Shown: piece by piece, positions 9,026 to 17,669 of the stretch
Numbering within the stretch: the first letter of the stretch is position 1
Layout of the letters: each line of letters opens with the position of its first letter
Source of the DNA: Methanoregulaceae archaeon UBA467
GTDB taxonomy: Archaea; Halobacteriota; Methanomicrobia; Methanomicrobiales; Methanospirillaceae
Assembly (NCBI GenBank): GCA_002503825.1
Contig: DASP01000014.1
Coordinates: forward strand, 1-64,000
Direction of reading: 5' to 3'
DNA: 64,000 bases
Notes under the pieces: generated by a model
Seen by the model: only the letters and a program-made list of their open reading frames with translations
What the model was told of the DNA's origin: nothing
Database searches by the model: none
Translations under genes and position numbers: made by a program

Positions 9026-9673
9026 TTATTTACTGTTTTTATGCGGCCATCGTCTGACTGCAGTCATGACGAACGGTATGAGCATATAACACCACATGCT
9101 GCCGGACGAATTAAAAAACGTCATGATAATCGCAAGAATTATGATGCAGGGTATGATAATTCCCCGTCCGATAAAGATGCGTCTGTACTTTTCAGGTTCA
9201 GGTTCTTTCTGATATGAACCGAGTTCCTCATGGTGGCGATGGACATAGATCCCTAAAATGGTGAGAAGAATACTGCAGATAAGCAGATTGAAATGGAAGA
9301 AGAGGACGGCCTCGGTGACTGTACTGTAATCCCCTGAAATAGAGGTTGAAAACGGTATCAGCACGATGAAAAAGAGGAGCAGGAGATTTATCCAGATAAG
9401 CCGTTCGTCGACATACTGCACCCGGCGGAGGATCCGGTGGTGGACCAGCCAGAAACTTGCCTGTATAAAAAATGCAATGGCGAAGAAAAGGAACTGGGGC
9501 CACATACCGGCAAGAATGCCGGGGAGGAGTTGCGGAGCCTCTGCAGCCGGTATGACCGGAACAGCGAGAGAGAGTACAAGCAGCGTCATCGATATGGCAA
9601 AAATCCCATCTGATAGCGCTTCGATACGTGATTTCCCTAACCCTTCGCGTTGACGGTGCTGCTCGTTCTCCAT
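9026..9673 (-). CDS. TMEM175-family (DUF1211) membrane protein, probable K+ channel
   Basis: A 215-aa six-helix membrane protein. The first helix carries the family motif R-x-E-A-L-S-D-G-x-F-A-I-x-x-T-L-L (residues 17-33), which lines the pore in characterised TMEM175 potassium channels. Length fits the prokaryotic single-repeat form, which assembles as a tetramer. Monocistronic on this strand; the neighbours give no hint of specific control. Confidence 0.85.
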   Translation of the reverse strand: MENEQHRQREGLGKSRIEALSDGIFAISMTLLVLSLAVPVIPAAEAPQLLPGILAGMWPQFLFFAIAFFIQASFWLVHHRILRRVQYVDERLIWINLLLLFFIVLIPFSTSISGDYSTVTEAVLFFHFNLLICSILLTILGIYVHRHHEELGSYQKEPEPEKYRRIFIGRGIIIPCIIILAIIMTFFNSSGSMWCYMLIPFVMTAVRRWPHKNSK

Positions 9674-9745
9674 GGATAAAACATTCTGGGCTGTATTCTA
9701 TTAAAAGATGAGGGGTTTTATGCGGGAAGCCTGCTCACAGGCAGA

Positions 9746-10042
9746 TTACAATACTTCAAAAAACGCACCCGGCACCGATCCCATATCGGTGTTGACCTCT
9801 GCGAGTTCATCGAAATCCGAGATCCTGATGTTATTTGCATAGAGTGCAAATGCAACATTCCTGCCGCTTTTTGTCGTCATGTATCCTGCAAGCCCCTTCC
9901 CTGGTATTATGACATTGCCGTTCATGTCAGACTGCATCGATATGCCGGTTTTAGCATAAATCTTACCGGTTGCAGGGTTATCAGGAGCAGCTGCATGTGC
10001 AAGCGAGCCATCGACGCAAAGGACCGGCAGACCTCTGGTCAT
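9746..10042 (-). pseudogene. C-terminal fragment of a DacB-like D-Ala-D-Ala carboxypeptidase
   Basis: 98 codons matching the end of the peptidase S13 / penicillin-binding-protein-4 fold: a V-D-G-S-L-A turn, the K-T-G-type motif in GKIYAKTGIS, then GLAGYMTTKSGRNVAFALY. The N-terminal catalytic S-x-x-K and S-x-N regions are absent, and the upstream ~150 bases show no continuation in any frame. It is too short to act. Remnant of a serine hydrolase, perhaps acquired from bacteria, as methanogens lack murein. Confidence 0.65.
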
Positions 10043-10193
10043 CGTTTAGAATCCGGGCATTCATAGTAATGAACGACAGATGAGGAAGGGTTTCCGAAAC
10101 GGCTGCGCTTCACGGTCCAAAGTATATATCCCTGAAGAAAACGATTTTCATCGACCCCTGTTACACCGCGGGGAGGAATCAGAAGCCGGTATT

Positions 10194-10589
10194 TCAGAAC
10201 TTTCCCGCGCCTTCTTCCCCGTCCATGATAAGCAGTCGCAGGCGTTCCCTCGGATTTCTCACGTCTCCGGCATATCGCGGTATCACGTGGACGTGTGCAT
10301 GAAATACCGACTGCCCGGCAGCCTCACCTGCATTCACGATGATATTGTAACCGTCCGGGCGGTAGAGCTCGTCCAGCAGGGCCCTGCAGACCAAGAGGAT
10401 CTCTAAAAGAGATGCTCCCTCCCCGCCGGAACAGCTGAAGATATCCGGGAAATGCCGGAACGGGATTAAGAGAGTATGGCCGGCTACAACCGGGAAATCA
10501 TCGGCCCGGGCATACCAGAACGCGTTGCTGCAGAGGATCCTGTCGGAAGGCGGGTTACAAAAAGGACAATCCGGGTTGTTCAGGGACAT
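10194..10589 (-). CDS. HIT-family nucleotide hydrolase
   Basis: A 131-aa histidine-triad protein. It has an N-terminal zinc-type CPFC (residues 8-11), the central VVAGHTLLIPFRHFPDI and the catalytic triad HAHVHVIPR near residue 99. HIT enzymes cleave nucleoside phosphoramidates or dinucleoside polyphosphates in the cytoplasm. It stands alone, with a hydrophilic tail. Exact substrate cannot be told. Confidence 0.87.
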   Translation of the reverse strand: MSLNNPDCPFCNPPSDRILCSNAFWYARADDFPVVAGHTLLIPFRHFPDIFSCSGGEGASLLEILLVCRALLDELYRPDGYNIIVNAGEAAGQSVFHAHVHVIPRYAGDVRNPRERLRLLIMDGEEGAGKF

Positions 10590-10777
10590 TTATTATACTA
10601 GTGCTTACCGGACAACTAAAAAATCCTGCTGTTCTTTTTAAAAAAATCTTCCAGTCCATTTCTCTTATCCTTTCCTGATTGCTGGCACGAATTCACTCAA
10701 AAATAGTACACGGGAACTGCGAATCCGGGTTTAGAGTCTTTTTTATCTTTTCCCCGCGAATACTGGATCGAGAACCA

Positions 10778-11989
10778 ATGAAAACCGCCGGATATATATT
10801 ATGCACTTTTTTATGCGTGCTGTTCCTTGCTGCCCCGCCTGCTCTCGCCGCGGGACAATGGCAGACCGTAACGGTCCCCGTCGACGGACTAACACCAATT
10901 GCTGCACAGGTTTCGACTGATACGATTGTCTTCACCGCCGCTGCAGGCGACCCGATGAACCAGAGCATTCCCCGTATCGTGTGTCTCTATTCCATTCCAA
11001 CCGGGACACTCACAAGGATTACCGGGAGTGTCCCGCCGATGAGCCTGACCGGTGCACAAATCTCGGATACGAAGCTTGTCTGGTTTGAACAGCCGGAGTG
11101 GATTCCGAATGTCACGGGCGGACCAGACAGGATCCTCCTCGCCACCATCCCTCAAAATACCCCGCAGGTCATTCATACAGGTGATGATGCAGAGTGGCCG
11201 AAGGTATCAGGGAACCGGGTTATCTGGTCAGGGGACGTGAACGGGTCAGACTACATGCAGGGCATATATCTCTATGACATGACGACAGGCACTTCTGAAG
11301 TGCTCCCCGGGATAACAGTCCTTGACGCGGCAGCAACGGTACTCGACGCGGGTACTGTCGCATTCCAGGACGGTATATCCATGGACCTCGTCCTCTATGA
11401 TATCGCGACAGGAAACCGGTCCGTCGTGGCCCGGGAGGTCAGGACTGATGCATCTGCAACGAATATCGATTCGTTTGCATTTTCCGGAAACTATGTCCTT
11501 TTTATTACAAGAACCCTCGGGCTGGAAAAAGATGACCGCGGCGAGTCGAAGGCACTCTTCCTGTATACCCTCGATGACACTACGACCCGTCTCATCAGCC
11601 CGGTGAACGGGGCTTTTGTGAATACATTGACAAAAGAGGATAAGTCGGCAACATTTGATTCCCCGTTCACCGACGGCAGGCGTGTCGGGTGGGTACATGT
11701 CACCGGCATCGGGAGATCGGTAATCATGGTCCTTGACCCGGAATCATCCGAGGTCTCCATGCTCCCGGTCGATTCCTTTGTCGCCTTCCCTTCAATGGAC
11801 GGTTCCCGTATTGTCTATACGACGGATGGATTCGGGAAAAACAGCAGCCTCGTTCTTGCCACTAAGGACGAAGGCCCATCGCCAGGATCCCGGTCTCCAA
11901 CACCTACGAGTGCACCCGGATTTGCGTTGTTTACCGTACTTAGTGCATGTTCAGCAGCGTATATCGTGAGCGGGATGAAGAAGAGATAA
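10778..11989 (+). CDS. Secreted beta-propeller protein with PGF-like C-terminal anchor
   Basis: A 403-aa exported protein. The signal peptide runs MKTAGYILCTFLCVLFLAAPPALA. The body is made of TolB/WD-like blades, each with a pattern such as 'GNRVIWSGDVNGSDYMQGIYLYDMTTG' shortened here to its core W-S-x-D-x-N-G...L-Y-D-x-x-T-G. The C-terminus has a T/P spacer, then A-P-G-F, a hydrophobic helix and K-K-R. That matches the arrangement of PGF-type sorting signals processed by archaeosortase, though the helix is short. The start at 10778 puts the signal peptide at the N-terminus; the upstream frame back to 10679 is not needed. Confidence 0.78.
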   Translation: MKTAGYILCTFLCVLFLAAPPALAAGQWQTVTVPVDGLTPIAAQVSTDTIVFTAAAGDPMNQSIPRIVCLYSIPTGTLTRITGSVPPMSLTGAQISDTKLVWFEQPEWIPNVTGGPDRILLATIPQNTPQVIHTGDDAEWPKVSGNRVIWSGDVNGSDYMQGIYLYDMTTGTSEVLPGITVLDAAATVLDAGTVAFQDGISMDLVLYDIATGNRSVVAREVRTDASATNIDSFAFSGNYVLFITRTLGLEKDDRGESKALFLYTLDDTTTRLISPVNGAFVNTLTKEDKSATFDSPFTDGRRVGWVHVTGIGRSVIMVLDPESSEVSMLPVDSFVAFPSMDGSRIVYTTDGFGKNSSLVLATKDEGPSPGSRSPTPTSAPGFALFTVLSACSAAYIVSGMKKR

Positions 11990-12195
11990 TTCACTTTTTC
12001 TTTTTTTCCTTTCAAATCTGGTCACATGTTTCCGGGGTAGTAACCAGTAATCAAAGGGGATACCCCCGGACGTCCTGATGAACATCAACAGCGAACAGAA
12101 CCCGGTGCCCGGCACTATCAATAATTATGCATCACCGCCAATTCAGGGTATAAGAGAGCCCCTTTATTCATCCCTGGAATAAAAAACCCGGGTCA

Positions 12196-12777
12196 CTTGA
12201 TGAATGGTTCAGCATCCTGACCGGAAGGAGCCAGCCGGTATTTACTCTCACCGGGAAATCATGGAAGATACTGGTAGCAGGGAATATCGTTATTGTGCTC
12301 GCAATTACAATCTACAGCCTCACATCTGGGATTACAACCATCTTCCTGCTCTTTTACTATGTCCCTGTTATCTTCCCTGCGTAGCATTACAGGCGATACG
12401 GTTTTTTACAAACTGTCATTTTAAACCTTATTTATCTGTTCCTTTCACCAGGATTTTATCCCGGACGACCGGACTTCCCCGAAGGTGCCGCCATCAGGAC
12501 GCTTACCTCCAAAGGAACAGGCTGCCCTTGTCAGCTGGCTTTCGGAGGGACTTTTCCGGAGCCGGGACGAATTGCACCGGGGGACCAATGTCATGCAGAC
12601 CAGCATGATGAAGGCACAGATCCGGCTTTCCGTGCCGGACCATAAAAGGATTATATAAATCTGGAATTATGCAGCAAAACGGATAAGCAGGTACTCATCA
12701 CCCGGTGTCGTCAAAAAAAACGATCTGGAAGAATCTGAACCCGGACCCTGCCCCAACTGTGAGAATAATCAGTCATG
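12196..12777 (+). pseudogene. Decayed membrane PAS sensor (histidine kinase N-terminal half)
   Basis: One protein can be followed through three lesions. Reading from 12199: DEWFSILTG...SWKILVAGN, then two membrane helices ending LLFYYVPVIFPA. An in-frame TAG follows at 12382-12384. The same frame resumes HYRRYGFLQTVILNLIYLFL. A +1 shift near 12510-12518 leads to ALVSWLSEGLFRSRDELHRG and TNVMQTSMMKAQIRLSVPD. TAA at 12656-12658 interrupts the start of a PAS domain that continues I-W-N-Y-A-A-K-R-I-S-R-Y. The kinase part is missing. No good start codon is visible. This organisation is typical of methanogen membrane-bound PAS histidine kinases. Confidence 0.7.
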
Positions 12778-12898
12778 AAGAGGTTACACAGGTATTTACT
12801 TTATCTCCCGAGATCATCCACACCAGGGGAGCGTGTCCACCGGGTCTTTGCACGGCAGGGGTATGACGATGAATATCCTGTCAAACCGCTCTATCTCC

Positions 12899-12911
12899 CG
12901 GGTATAAATAC
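12899..12911 (+). promoter_or_regulatory. TATA box for PAP2 gene
   Basis: GGGTATAAATACG lies 24-36 bases before the ATG at 12935, the usual distance to a transcript start at or next to the start codon. The mRNA is probably leaderless; no ribosome site is seen. Confidence 0.5.
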
Positions 12912-12934
12912 GATAAAATGAAAAACCGGAATAC

Positions 12935-13927
12935 ATGGATTCGCAGATTGCATTCATTCATATGCTGCAGGCGGATCTCCCGGGACAGCAGGCCTTTTTC
13001 CAGGCCGTTGCATTCCTTGGTCTCCCTGAATTTTACCTGCTCGTAATACCGCTCATAATATGGTGCTTCAACCGGTCCCTCGGGGTCAGGCTGGTCATTC
13101 TCCTCTCTATCAGCGGTGCAGTCAGCGATGCGCTGAAGCTGTGGTTTCACAGCCCGAGGCCCTACTGGATAAGCACAAAGGTGTCGGCATACTCATCCTA
13201 CCCTTCCTTTGGTTTCCCGTCGACACATGCCCAGAATGCCGTTGGATTTTTCGGACTCATAGCTGCCACCTTACGGAGATGGTGGATATGGATCGCCTGT
13301 ACCCTCATTATTCTTCTCATCGGGCTGGCACGTGTTTACCAGGCGGTCCATTTCCCATCAGACATTATCGGAGGGTATTGTGCCGGCCTTCTCCTTCTGG
13401 TACTCTTTCTGAAGTTCGAAAAACCTGTCGGGCTCTGGATGCATAAAACACCTCTTCATGTCAGGATCGGGTTCTCATTTGCTGCGTCGTGTACCTTTAT
13501 CCTTTTCTCGCTGCTGGCGCTGGCAAGCCTCGGCTCGTGGCAGCTTCCGCCCGAATGGTCGTCACTTGCATTTGCACAGACCGGTGTCTCCATCGACCCG
13601 CTCTTCCCGGTCGATACCCTTGTCAGTGCCGGTCTCCTCTTCGGGTCGGCTGCAGGTGCGGCCATCAGTGACGAGTATATCCGGTATGAGGCAGACGGGA
13701 GATGGTCCCAGAAAGCTGGACGCTACATCGTCGGGATCATCATCCTGTTTACCATATGGATCCTGCTCGGCCCGGCTGCCACTCTTCCTGGCATTACCGG
13801 GGATCTCCTTCAGTATATCAGGCCCGCACTTGCAGGGTTATGGATAACGTGCGGAGCACCAGCTCTCTTTCAGCGGATCGGTCTTTTTAATGAAGAACCG
13901 GTTGAATATGTCAGGGAAATACGGTAG
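12935..13927 (+). CDS. PAP2-family membrane phosphatase
   Basis: A 330-aa polytopic membrane protein. It has the three phosphatase signature parts: K-L-W-F-H-S-P-R-P (motif 1, ~residue 69), F-P-S-T-H-A-Q-N (motif 2, with T where G is usual) and R-V-Y-Q-A-V-H-F-P-S-D (motif 3). The family removes phosphate from lipids or isoprenyl diphosphates at the membrane face. About 90 further residues carry two or three additional helices, longer than the minimal ~220-aa PAP2 protein. Substrate unknown; an isoprenoid phosphate is plausible in an archaeon. Confidence 0.87.
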   Translation: MDSQIAFIHMLQADLPGQQAFFQAVAFLGLPEFYLLVIPLIIWCFNRSLGVRLVILLSISGAVSDALKLWFHSPRPYWISTKVSAYSSYPSFGFPSTHAQNAVGFFGLIAATLRRWWIWIACTLIILLIGLARVYQAVHFPSDIIGGYCAGLLLLVLFLKFEKPVGLWMHKTPLHVRIGFSFAASCTFILFSLLALASLGSWQLPPEWSSLAFAQTGVSIDPLFPVDTLVSAGLLFGSAAGAAISDEYIRYEADGRWSQKAGRYIVGIIILFTIWILLGPAATLPGITGDLLQYIRPALAGLWITCGAPALFQRIGLFNEEPVEYVREIR

Positions 13928-14249
13928 CAGCATGAGAATAACCTGTAGTCCGGCTGAATGACTGCAGACCTTCCGGATAATGCCGGGATGCAGGAACGGC
14001 CTGAGTATTCTGCCTGAACAGGTTTTATTTCCCGGGCATTCCGGACTTTACAGACCATCCCGGCAGGAATGCAGAGCGACATTCAACCCGGTAAGTATGT
14101 ATGTTGCAATCCATCTATGCAGGGTTATCTCCGGCCAGACCGCACAGTAAATACGATATTGTGCAAAAATTTCCAGGAAAGCGTCGAAAATAGCCGTCAC
14201 AGAAGATTGATTGCCCTGCCCGGGCAACAATAGTGCCGAGGTACTGACG
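13928..14249. other. Intergenic, no gene seen
   Basis: About 320 bases with no convincing frame on either strand. The final 15 bases carry GAGGT, the ribosome site for the gene at 14250. Confidence 0.4.
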
Positions 14250-14438
14250 ATGGGTAAAGTCATCTATGACGGCGAAGATTTCAAGCGTATGCTCAGGACA
14301 GATATGTCTGCCCTGCAGAAGATTGTCGAGAGTAAAAAAACAGGTATCTTTGAAGTCCCGTTCCGTGATAAAAAGATAAAGGTTGAGATTGTTAAGAAAG
14401 GGGATGACATCGTCGTACGGCGGTTAAGGATGGCATAA
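14250..14438 (+). CDS. Small conserved-looking hypothetical protein, 62 aa
   Basis: A 62-aa, lysine-rich soluble protein (MGKVIYDGEDFKRMLRTDMS...). The pattern suggests a helix followed by strands: alternating hydrophobic and charged residues in FEVPFRDKKIKVEIVKKGDD, ending VVRRLRMA. A GAGGT ribosome site sits eight bases before the ATG. I do not recognise the family. A small nucleic-acid-binding or beta-rich protein is possible from the basic charge, but nothing more can be said. Confidence 0.6.
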   Translation: MGKVIYDGEDFKRMLRTDMSALQKIVESKKTGIFEVPFRDKKIKVEIVKKGDDIVVRRLRMA

Positions 14439-14659
14439 CAGTCAATATTGTTCCGGGAAAAAATAAGAGTGAATATTTATTCAGGTCAACCCGGGAATAC
14501 GGCGATACGCAGGGAATAACCGGGCATTCCGGGTACCAGGAAACGCAGGTTAAAACAGGTCTTTCCGGGCGCCCGGATGCAGCATCAAGAGAGTCACAGA
14601 TTGCCCTGAAGATATTTTAACACTGCCATTTTTTATATTTCCAAAATTGAATAAGGGCC

Positions 14660-14672
14660 GATATATTTAAAT
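14660..14672 (+). promoter_or_regulatory. TATA box for six-repeat PEGA gene
   Basis: GATATATTTAAAT, about 25 bases before a likely transcript start near 14690. The best ribosome site (AGGAGTGG, 14684-14691) is placed ideally for an out-of-frame ATG at 14694, not for the PEGA start at 14710. Confidence 0.45.
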
Positions 14673-14709
14673 TTCATCACAACAGGAGTGGTAATGAGAT
14701 GGTACCTGT

Positions 14710-16485
14710 ATGAAGAAAAATACATTATACATTTTCATTTTGTGTGCTGTAGTTCTGTTCTGCCTGCAGCCGGTCTCAGCCGCGGGGAATTATACCCCTG
14801 CAGGGACCCTGCAGGTCTTTTCCAACCCCGGCGGAGCATCAGTCTATCTTGACGGATCTCTGCAGGGGGTCACCCCGCTCACCCTTACCAATGCAACACA
14901 GGGGATGCATGCAGTCAGACTTGAAAAAACCGGTTACCTCAACTGGATAACATCTGCGTATGTCCAGAACGGTGCAATAACCACCCTGGTAGCCACAATG
15001 GTCCCGGGAGTTGCACCCACTCAGACCACAATACCGACGGTCGTGCCGACTACGGTAACGCCGACACCGACCGTGACCGCCACCGCAACGCCGACGGCCA
15101 CACTGACATATACCCCGTCCGGCACTATGCAGGTCTTTTCCAACCCGACAGGGGCAAAAGTTTTTCTCGATTCTGTATACCTCGGAGTAACCCCGATCAC
15201 AATCCCCGGCATCCAGCAGGGGAACCACCTTGTCGAAGTGGAAAAAGATGGATATTACCCGTATTCAACACAGGCCTGGGTCCAGATCGGAGCACTCACC
15301 ACCCTCTTCCCCACGCTTGTCCGGATCGAAGGATACGTCCCAACGCCGACACCGACTATTGTCCAGACGACTGCCACGCCGACGCCGACCGTGACCGTCA
15401 CCCAGTATGGCGGGCTGTATGTGGAGTCTAATCCGGGAAGTGCACTGGTCTATATCGATTCGGTATACCGGGGTGTATCCCCTGCCATGATACCCAACCA
15501 GACGGTCGGATACCACCAGGTCCTCCTGAAAAAGTCAGGCTACAACAACTGGAACGGACAGGTCTATGTCTGGCCAGGTCAGACCACAATCCTTCGTCCT
15601 GAACTCGTCCTGTCGTCCGGAGATACAACCGCGACACCGACACCAACAGTGACCGTTACACCGACTGCAACCTCTGCATCGTCCGGGATCCTGAAGGTCT
15701 TCTCTACCCCGACCGGAGCAACGGTCCTGCTTGACGGCGTAGAGAAAGGTACCACCCCCATCACCATCACAGGTGTTCCGTTCGGAATGCACAACCTGCA
15801 GCTCGACAAGGCAGGATATTACTCATGGAACGGCCAGGCATGGATCCAGACCGGGGCAATCACGACGATATTCCCGACAATGGTAAAATCGACGGTTATC
15901 ACCCCGACCGGGACCCCCACCACAAAACCGACAACGGTGACCCCCACTCCGACCCTGACCCCGCCGGTCTATGGAAACCTTATCATTGTATCGAATCCGA
16001 CAGGGGCGACACTTTATCTTGACGGTGTACTGAAGGGGAATACACCGTTATCATTCCAGGGTCTTGCCGCCGGTAATCATACATTAAAGGCTGAAAAGAG
16101 CGGTTACATAAACTGGACCGGTACAGCCACAGTAAAATCCGGCGAGACCACCACCCTGAACATGACACTCATATCAGTCAATGCAACCCCGGCGACAACA
16201 ATCCCGACTACAATTCCTACGACAACCCCGGCAACGACATCTCCCATGCCGACCCCGACAACCATCCCGTCGGGAGCACTCAGGGTCGTTTCAAACCCGC
16301 TCGGAGCTCTCATCTATCTTGACAATGTGTTCAAGGGTACGTCACCGGCATTCATCTTACCCGTTACGACCGGAAACCACACGGTAACACTTGCGTCAGA
16401 AGGATATGAAAATTCAACGACAAAGATCGTAATCCATTCTGCGCAGACCACGAGTATTAATATCAATATGGTACCACTGCTTTAA
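14710..16485 (+). CDS. PEGA-repeat secreted protein, six repeats
   Basis: A 591-aa exported protein. After a signal peptide (to about residue 25) come six PEGA repeats of roughly 70 residues each, beginning G-T-L-Q-V-F-S-N-P, G-T-M-Q-V-F-S-N-P, G-G-L-Y-V-E-S-N-P, G-I-L-K-V-F-S-T-P, G-N-L-I-I-V-S-N-P and G-A-L-R-V-V-S-N-P. They are joined by 20-35-residue T/P-rich linkers likely to be glycosylated in an archaeal wall. There is no C-terminal membrane anchor, unlike the PEGA proteins at 3127 and 35939, so it is probably released or held by other wall proteins. The linkers and repeats are DNA-level repetitive (accccgaccg-type), making length change by recombination likely. Confidence 0.88.
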   Translation: MKKNTLYIFILCAVVLFCLQPVSAAGNYTPAGTLQVFSNPGGASVYLDGSLQGVTPLTLTNATQGMHAVRLEKTGYLNWITSAYVQNGAITTLVATMVPGVAPTQTTIPTVVPTTVTPTPTVTATATPTATLTYTPSGTMQVFSNPTGAKVFLDSVYLGVTPITIPGIQQGNHLVEVEKDGYYPYSTQAWVQIGALTTLFPTLVRIEGYVPTPTPTIVQTTATPTPTVTVTQYGGLYVESNPGSALVYIDSVYRGVSPAMIPNQTVGYHQVLLKKSGYNNWNGQVYVWPGQTTILRPELVLSSGDTTATPTPTVTVTPTATSASSGILKVFSTPTGATVLLDGVEKGTTPITITGVPFGMHNLQLDKAGYYSWNGQAWIQTGAITTIFPTMVKSTVITPTGTPTTKPTTVTPTPTLTPPVYGNLIIVSNPTGATLYLDGVLKGNTPLSFQGLAAGNHTLKAEKSGYINWTGTATVKSGETTTLNMTLISVNATPATTIPTTIPTTTPATTSPMPTPTTIPSGALRVVSNPLGALIYLDNVFKGTSPAFILPVTTGNHTVTLASEGYENSTTKIVIHSAQTTSININMVPLL

Positions 16486-17056
16486 CCTCACAACCTTTGT
16501 TTTTTTAAAAATTCCTTTTAATGTTGCATAATGCGTCGCTGCCGGCTGACAGAACAAATTGATTACTTCCTTTGCTTTTATAACGCTTACAGGGATGTAA
16601 AAATTTCAAAGACGCCTTTTGATACATAGTGCAGTTGCGATATGCAATCCTGGAAAGCTGTTCTCTCTGTGGCACCATTATGATCCTGAAAATTGTACCT
16701 GGTCCGCTCGCTTCCCCAGAAAATCCGCCCGAAATATCCATTCCGGGATACGGCCCGTATACAATCACGGCCTGAAATTACCGGTTCCGGACATGCGGCC
16801 CTGTAACAGGATCTGATGAAGGTTGTATGTATCATGGTTCACCGCAGGACGGTAGCACCAGGGCCATAGATCGGGAATAAACTGTTAGTTTTTAAAAATC
16901 GTCAGATATTACAGTTATTTGAATATTATTGGTCTGGATCCGTATTTTCCGGATCGGACACAATAGTGAGACATGAATACAAAAAAAGGGGGAAAAAAGA
17001 CAGAATGCTACAATACATTTATATAGTATTTGATAAAGTATTATTTGAGGCTTTAA
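16486..17056 (+). promoter_or_regulatory. Intergenic region with histone promoter
   Basis: 570 bases with no gene seen. The last part holds the histone promoter: TTTATATA at 17018-17025, about 25 bases before a likely start near 17046. A TTGAGG ribosome site lies just upstream of the ATG at 17057. A poly-purine stretch (16980-17000) precedes it. Confidence 0.5.
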
Positions 17057-17263
17057 ATGGCTGATTTACCTATTGCTGCAGTTATCAGAATTGCAAAGAA
17101 CAACGGAGCAGAAAGAGTCGGTAGCGATGCAGCTGCTGCACTCGTCGCAAAGGCAGAAGAATACATAGCAGACCTGACCCGGGAAGCAAACAAGCTTGCT
17201 CTCCATGCAGGGCGTAAGACTATCAAGGAAGAGGACATCGAACTTGCGGCAAAGTCCGCCTGA
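17057..17263 (+). CDS. Archaeal histone
   Basis: A 68-aa histone-fold protein of the HMf type that wraps DNA as dimers and larger stacks. Visible marks are LPIAAVIRIAKNNGAERVGS (helix 1 and loop), the long central helix AAAALVAKAEEYIADLTREA, the R-T-type loop (H-A-G-R-K-T-I) and the last helix KEEDIELAAKSA. Length is exactly that of single-domain archaeal histones. Own promoter, monocistronic. Confidence 0.95.
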   Translation: MADLPIAAVIRIAKNNGAERVGSDAAAALVAKAEEYIADLTREANKLALHAGRKTIKEEDIELAAKSA

Positions 17264-17669
17264 ATGTCCTTTTTTTTAAATTCACTTATTAACTGATACC
17301 GGCTCGTCTCCTGGTAGTACAGGAGCGATTACCCGGGTCATTGCAGGAGACTCTTTTCCATACATCTCATGGTCTGAAAGGACTGCATGCAGATTTCTTA
17401 AAATACGTTACACCGGCTAAAAATCCGGATAACCCCCGGAAGAACCAGTATAGACAGGGTCATCTCCCCGCTTTTCTTAAAATTCCGGCTGCCTGCAAAC
17501 GCACAGTGGCTGACGGCGGTTACCAGCACCGCTTCAGACGGACCTCCATTCGCACCACGACAGAGTGAAATTGAAGATAAATACCTCGGGTTATAAAAAA
17601 TAAGTCTGGGTCTTCTGCTGACGAGCAGATGCAACCATTTATGCCCTTCGTGGTGTTTACTATTGGTAT
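17264..17669. other. Intergenic, no gene seen
   Basis: About 400 bases. A 75-codon open frame (17341-17568) lacks any family signal or ribosome site and is judged chance. The kinase-like gene downstream probably starts leaderless, with a weak TATA-like CATTTATG near 17636. Confidence 0.4.

Noticed and set aside
12382..12384. In-frame TAG might encode pyrrolysine
   Set aside because: The same frame is broken twice more downstream and the protein is not a methylamine methyltransferase; decay is simpler. No pyl genes are seen in the window.
12204..12608. 134-codon open frame on the plus strand
   Set aside because: Out of frame with the recognisable sensor sequence in the same DNA; chance frame.
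14800..16300. Tandem short repeats suggesting a CRISPR or satellite
   Set aside because: They are the coding repeats and T/P linkers of the PEGA gene in one open frame; no constant repeat/unique spacer structure.
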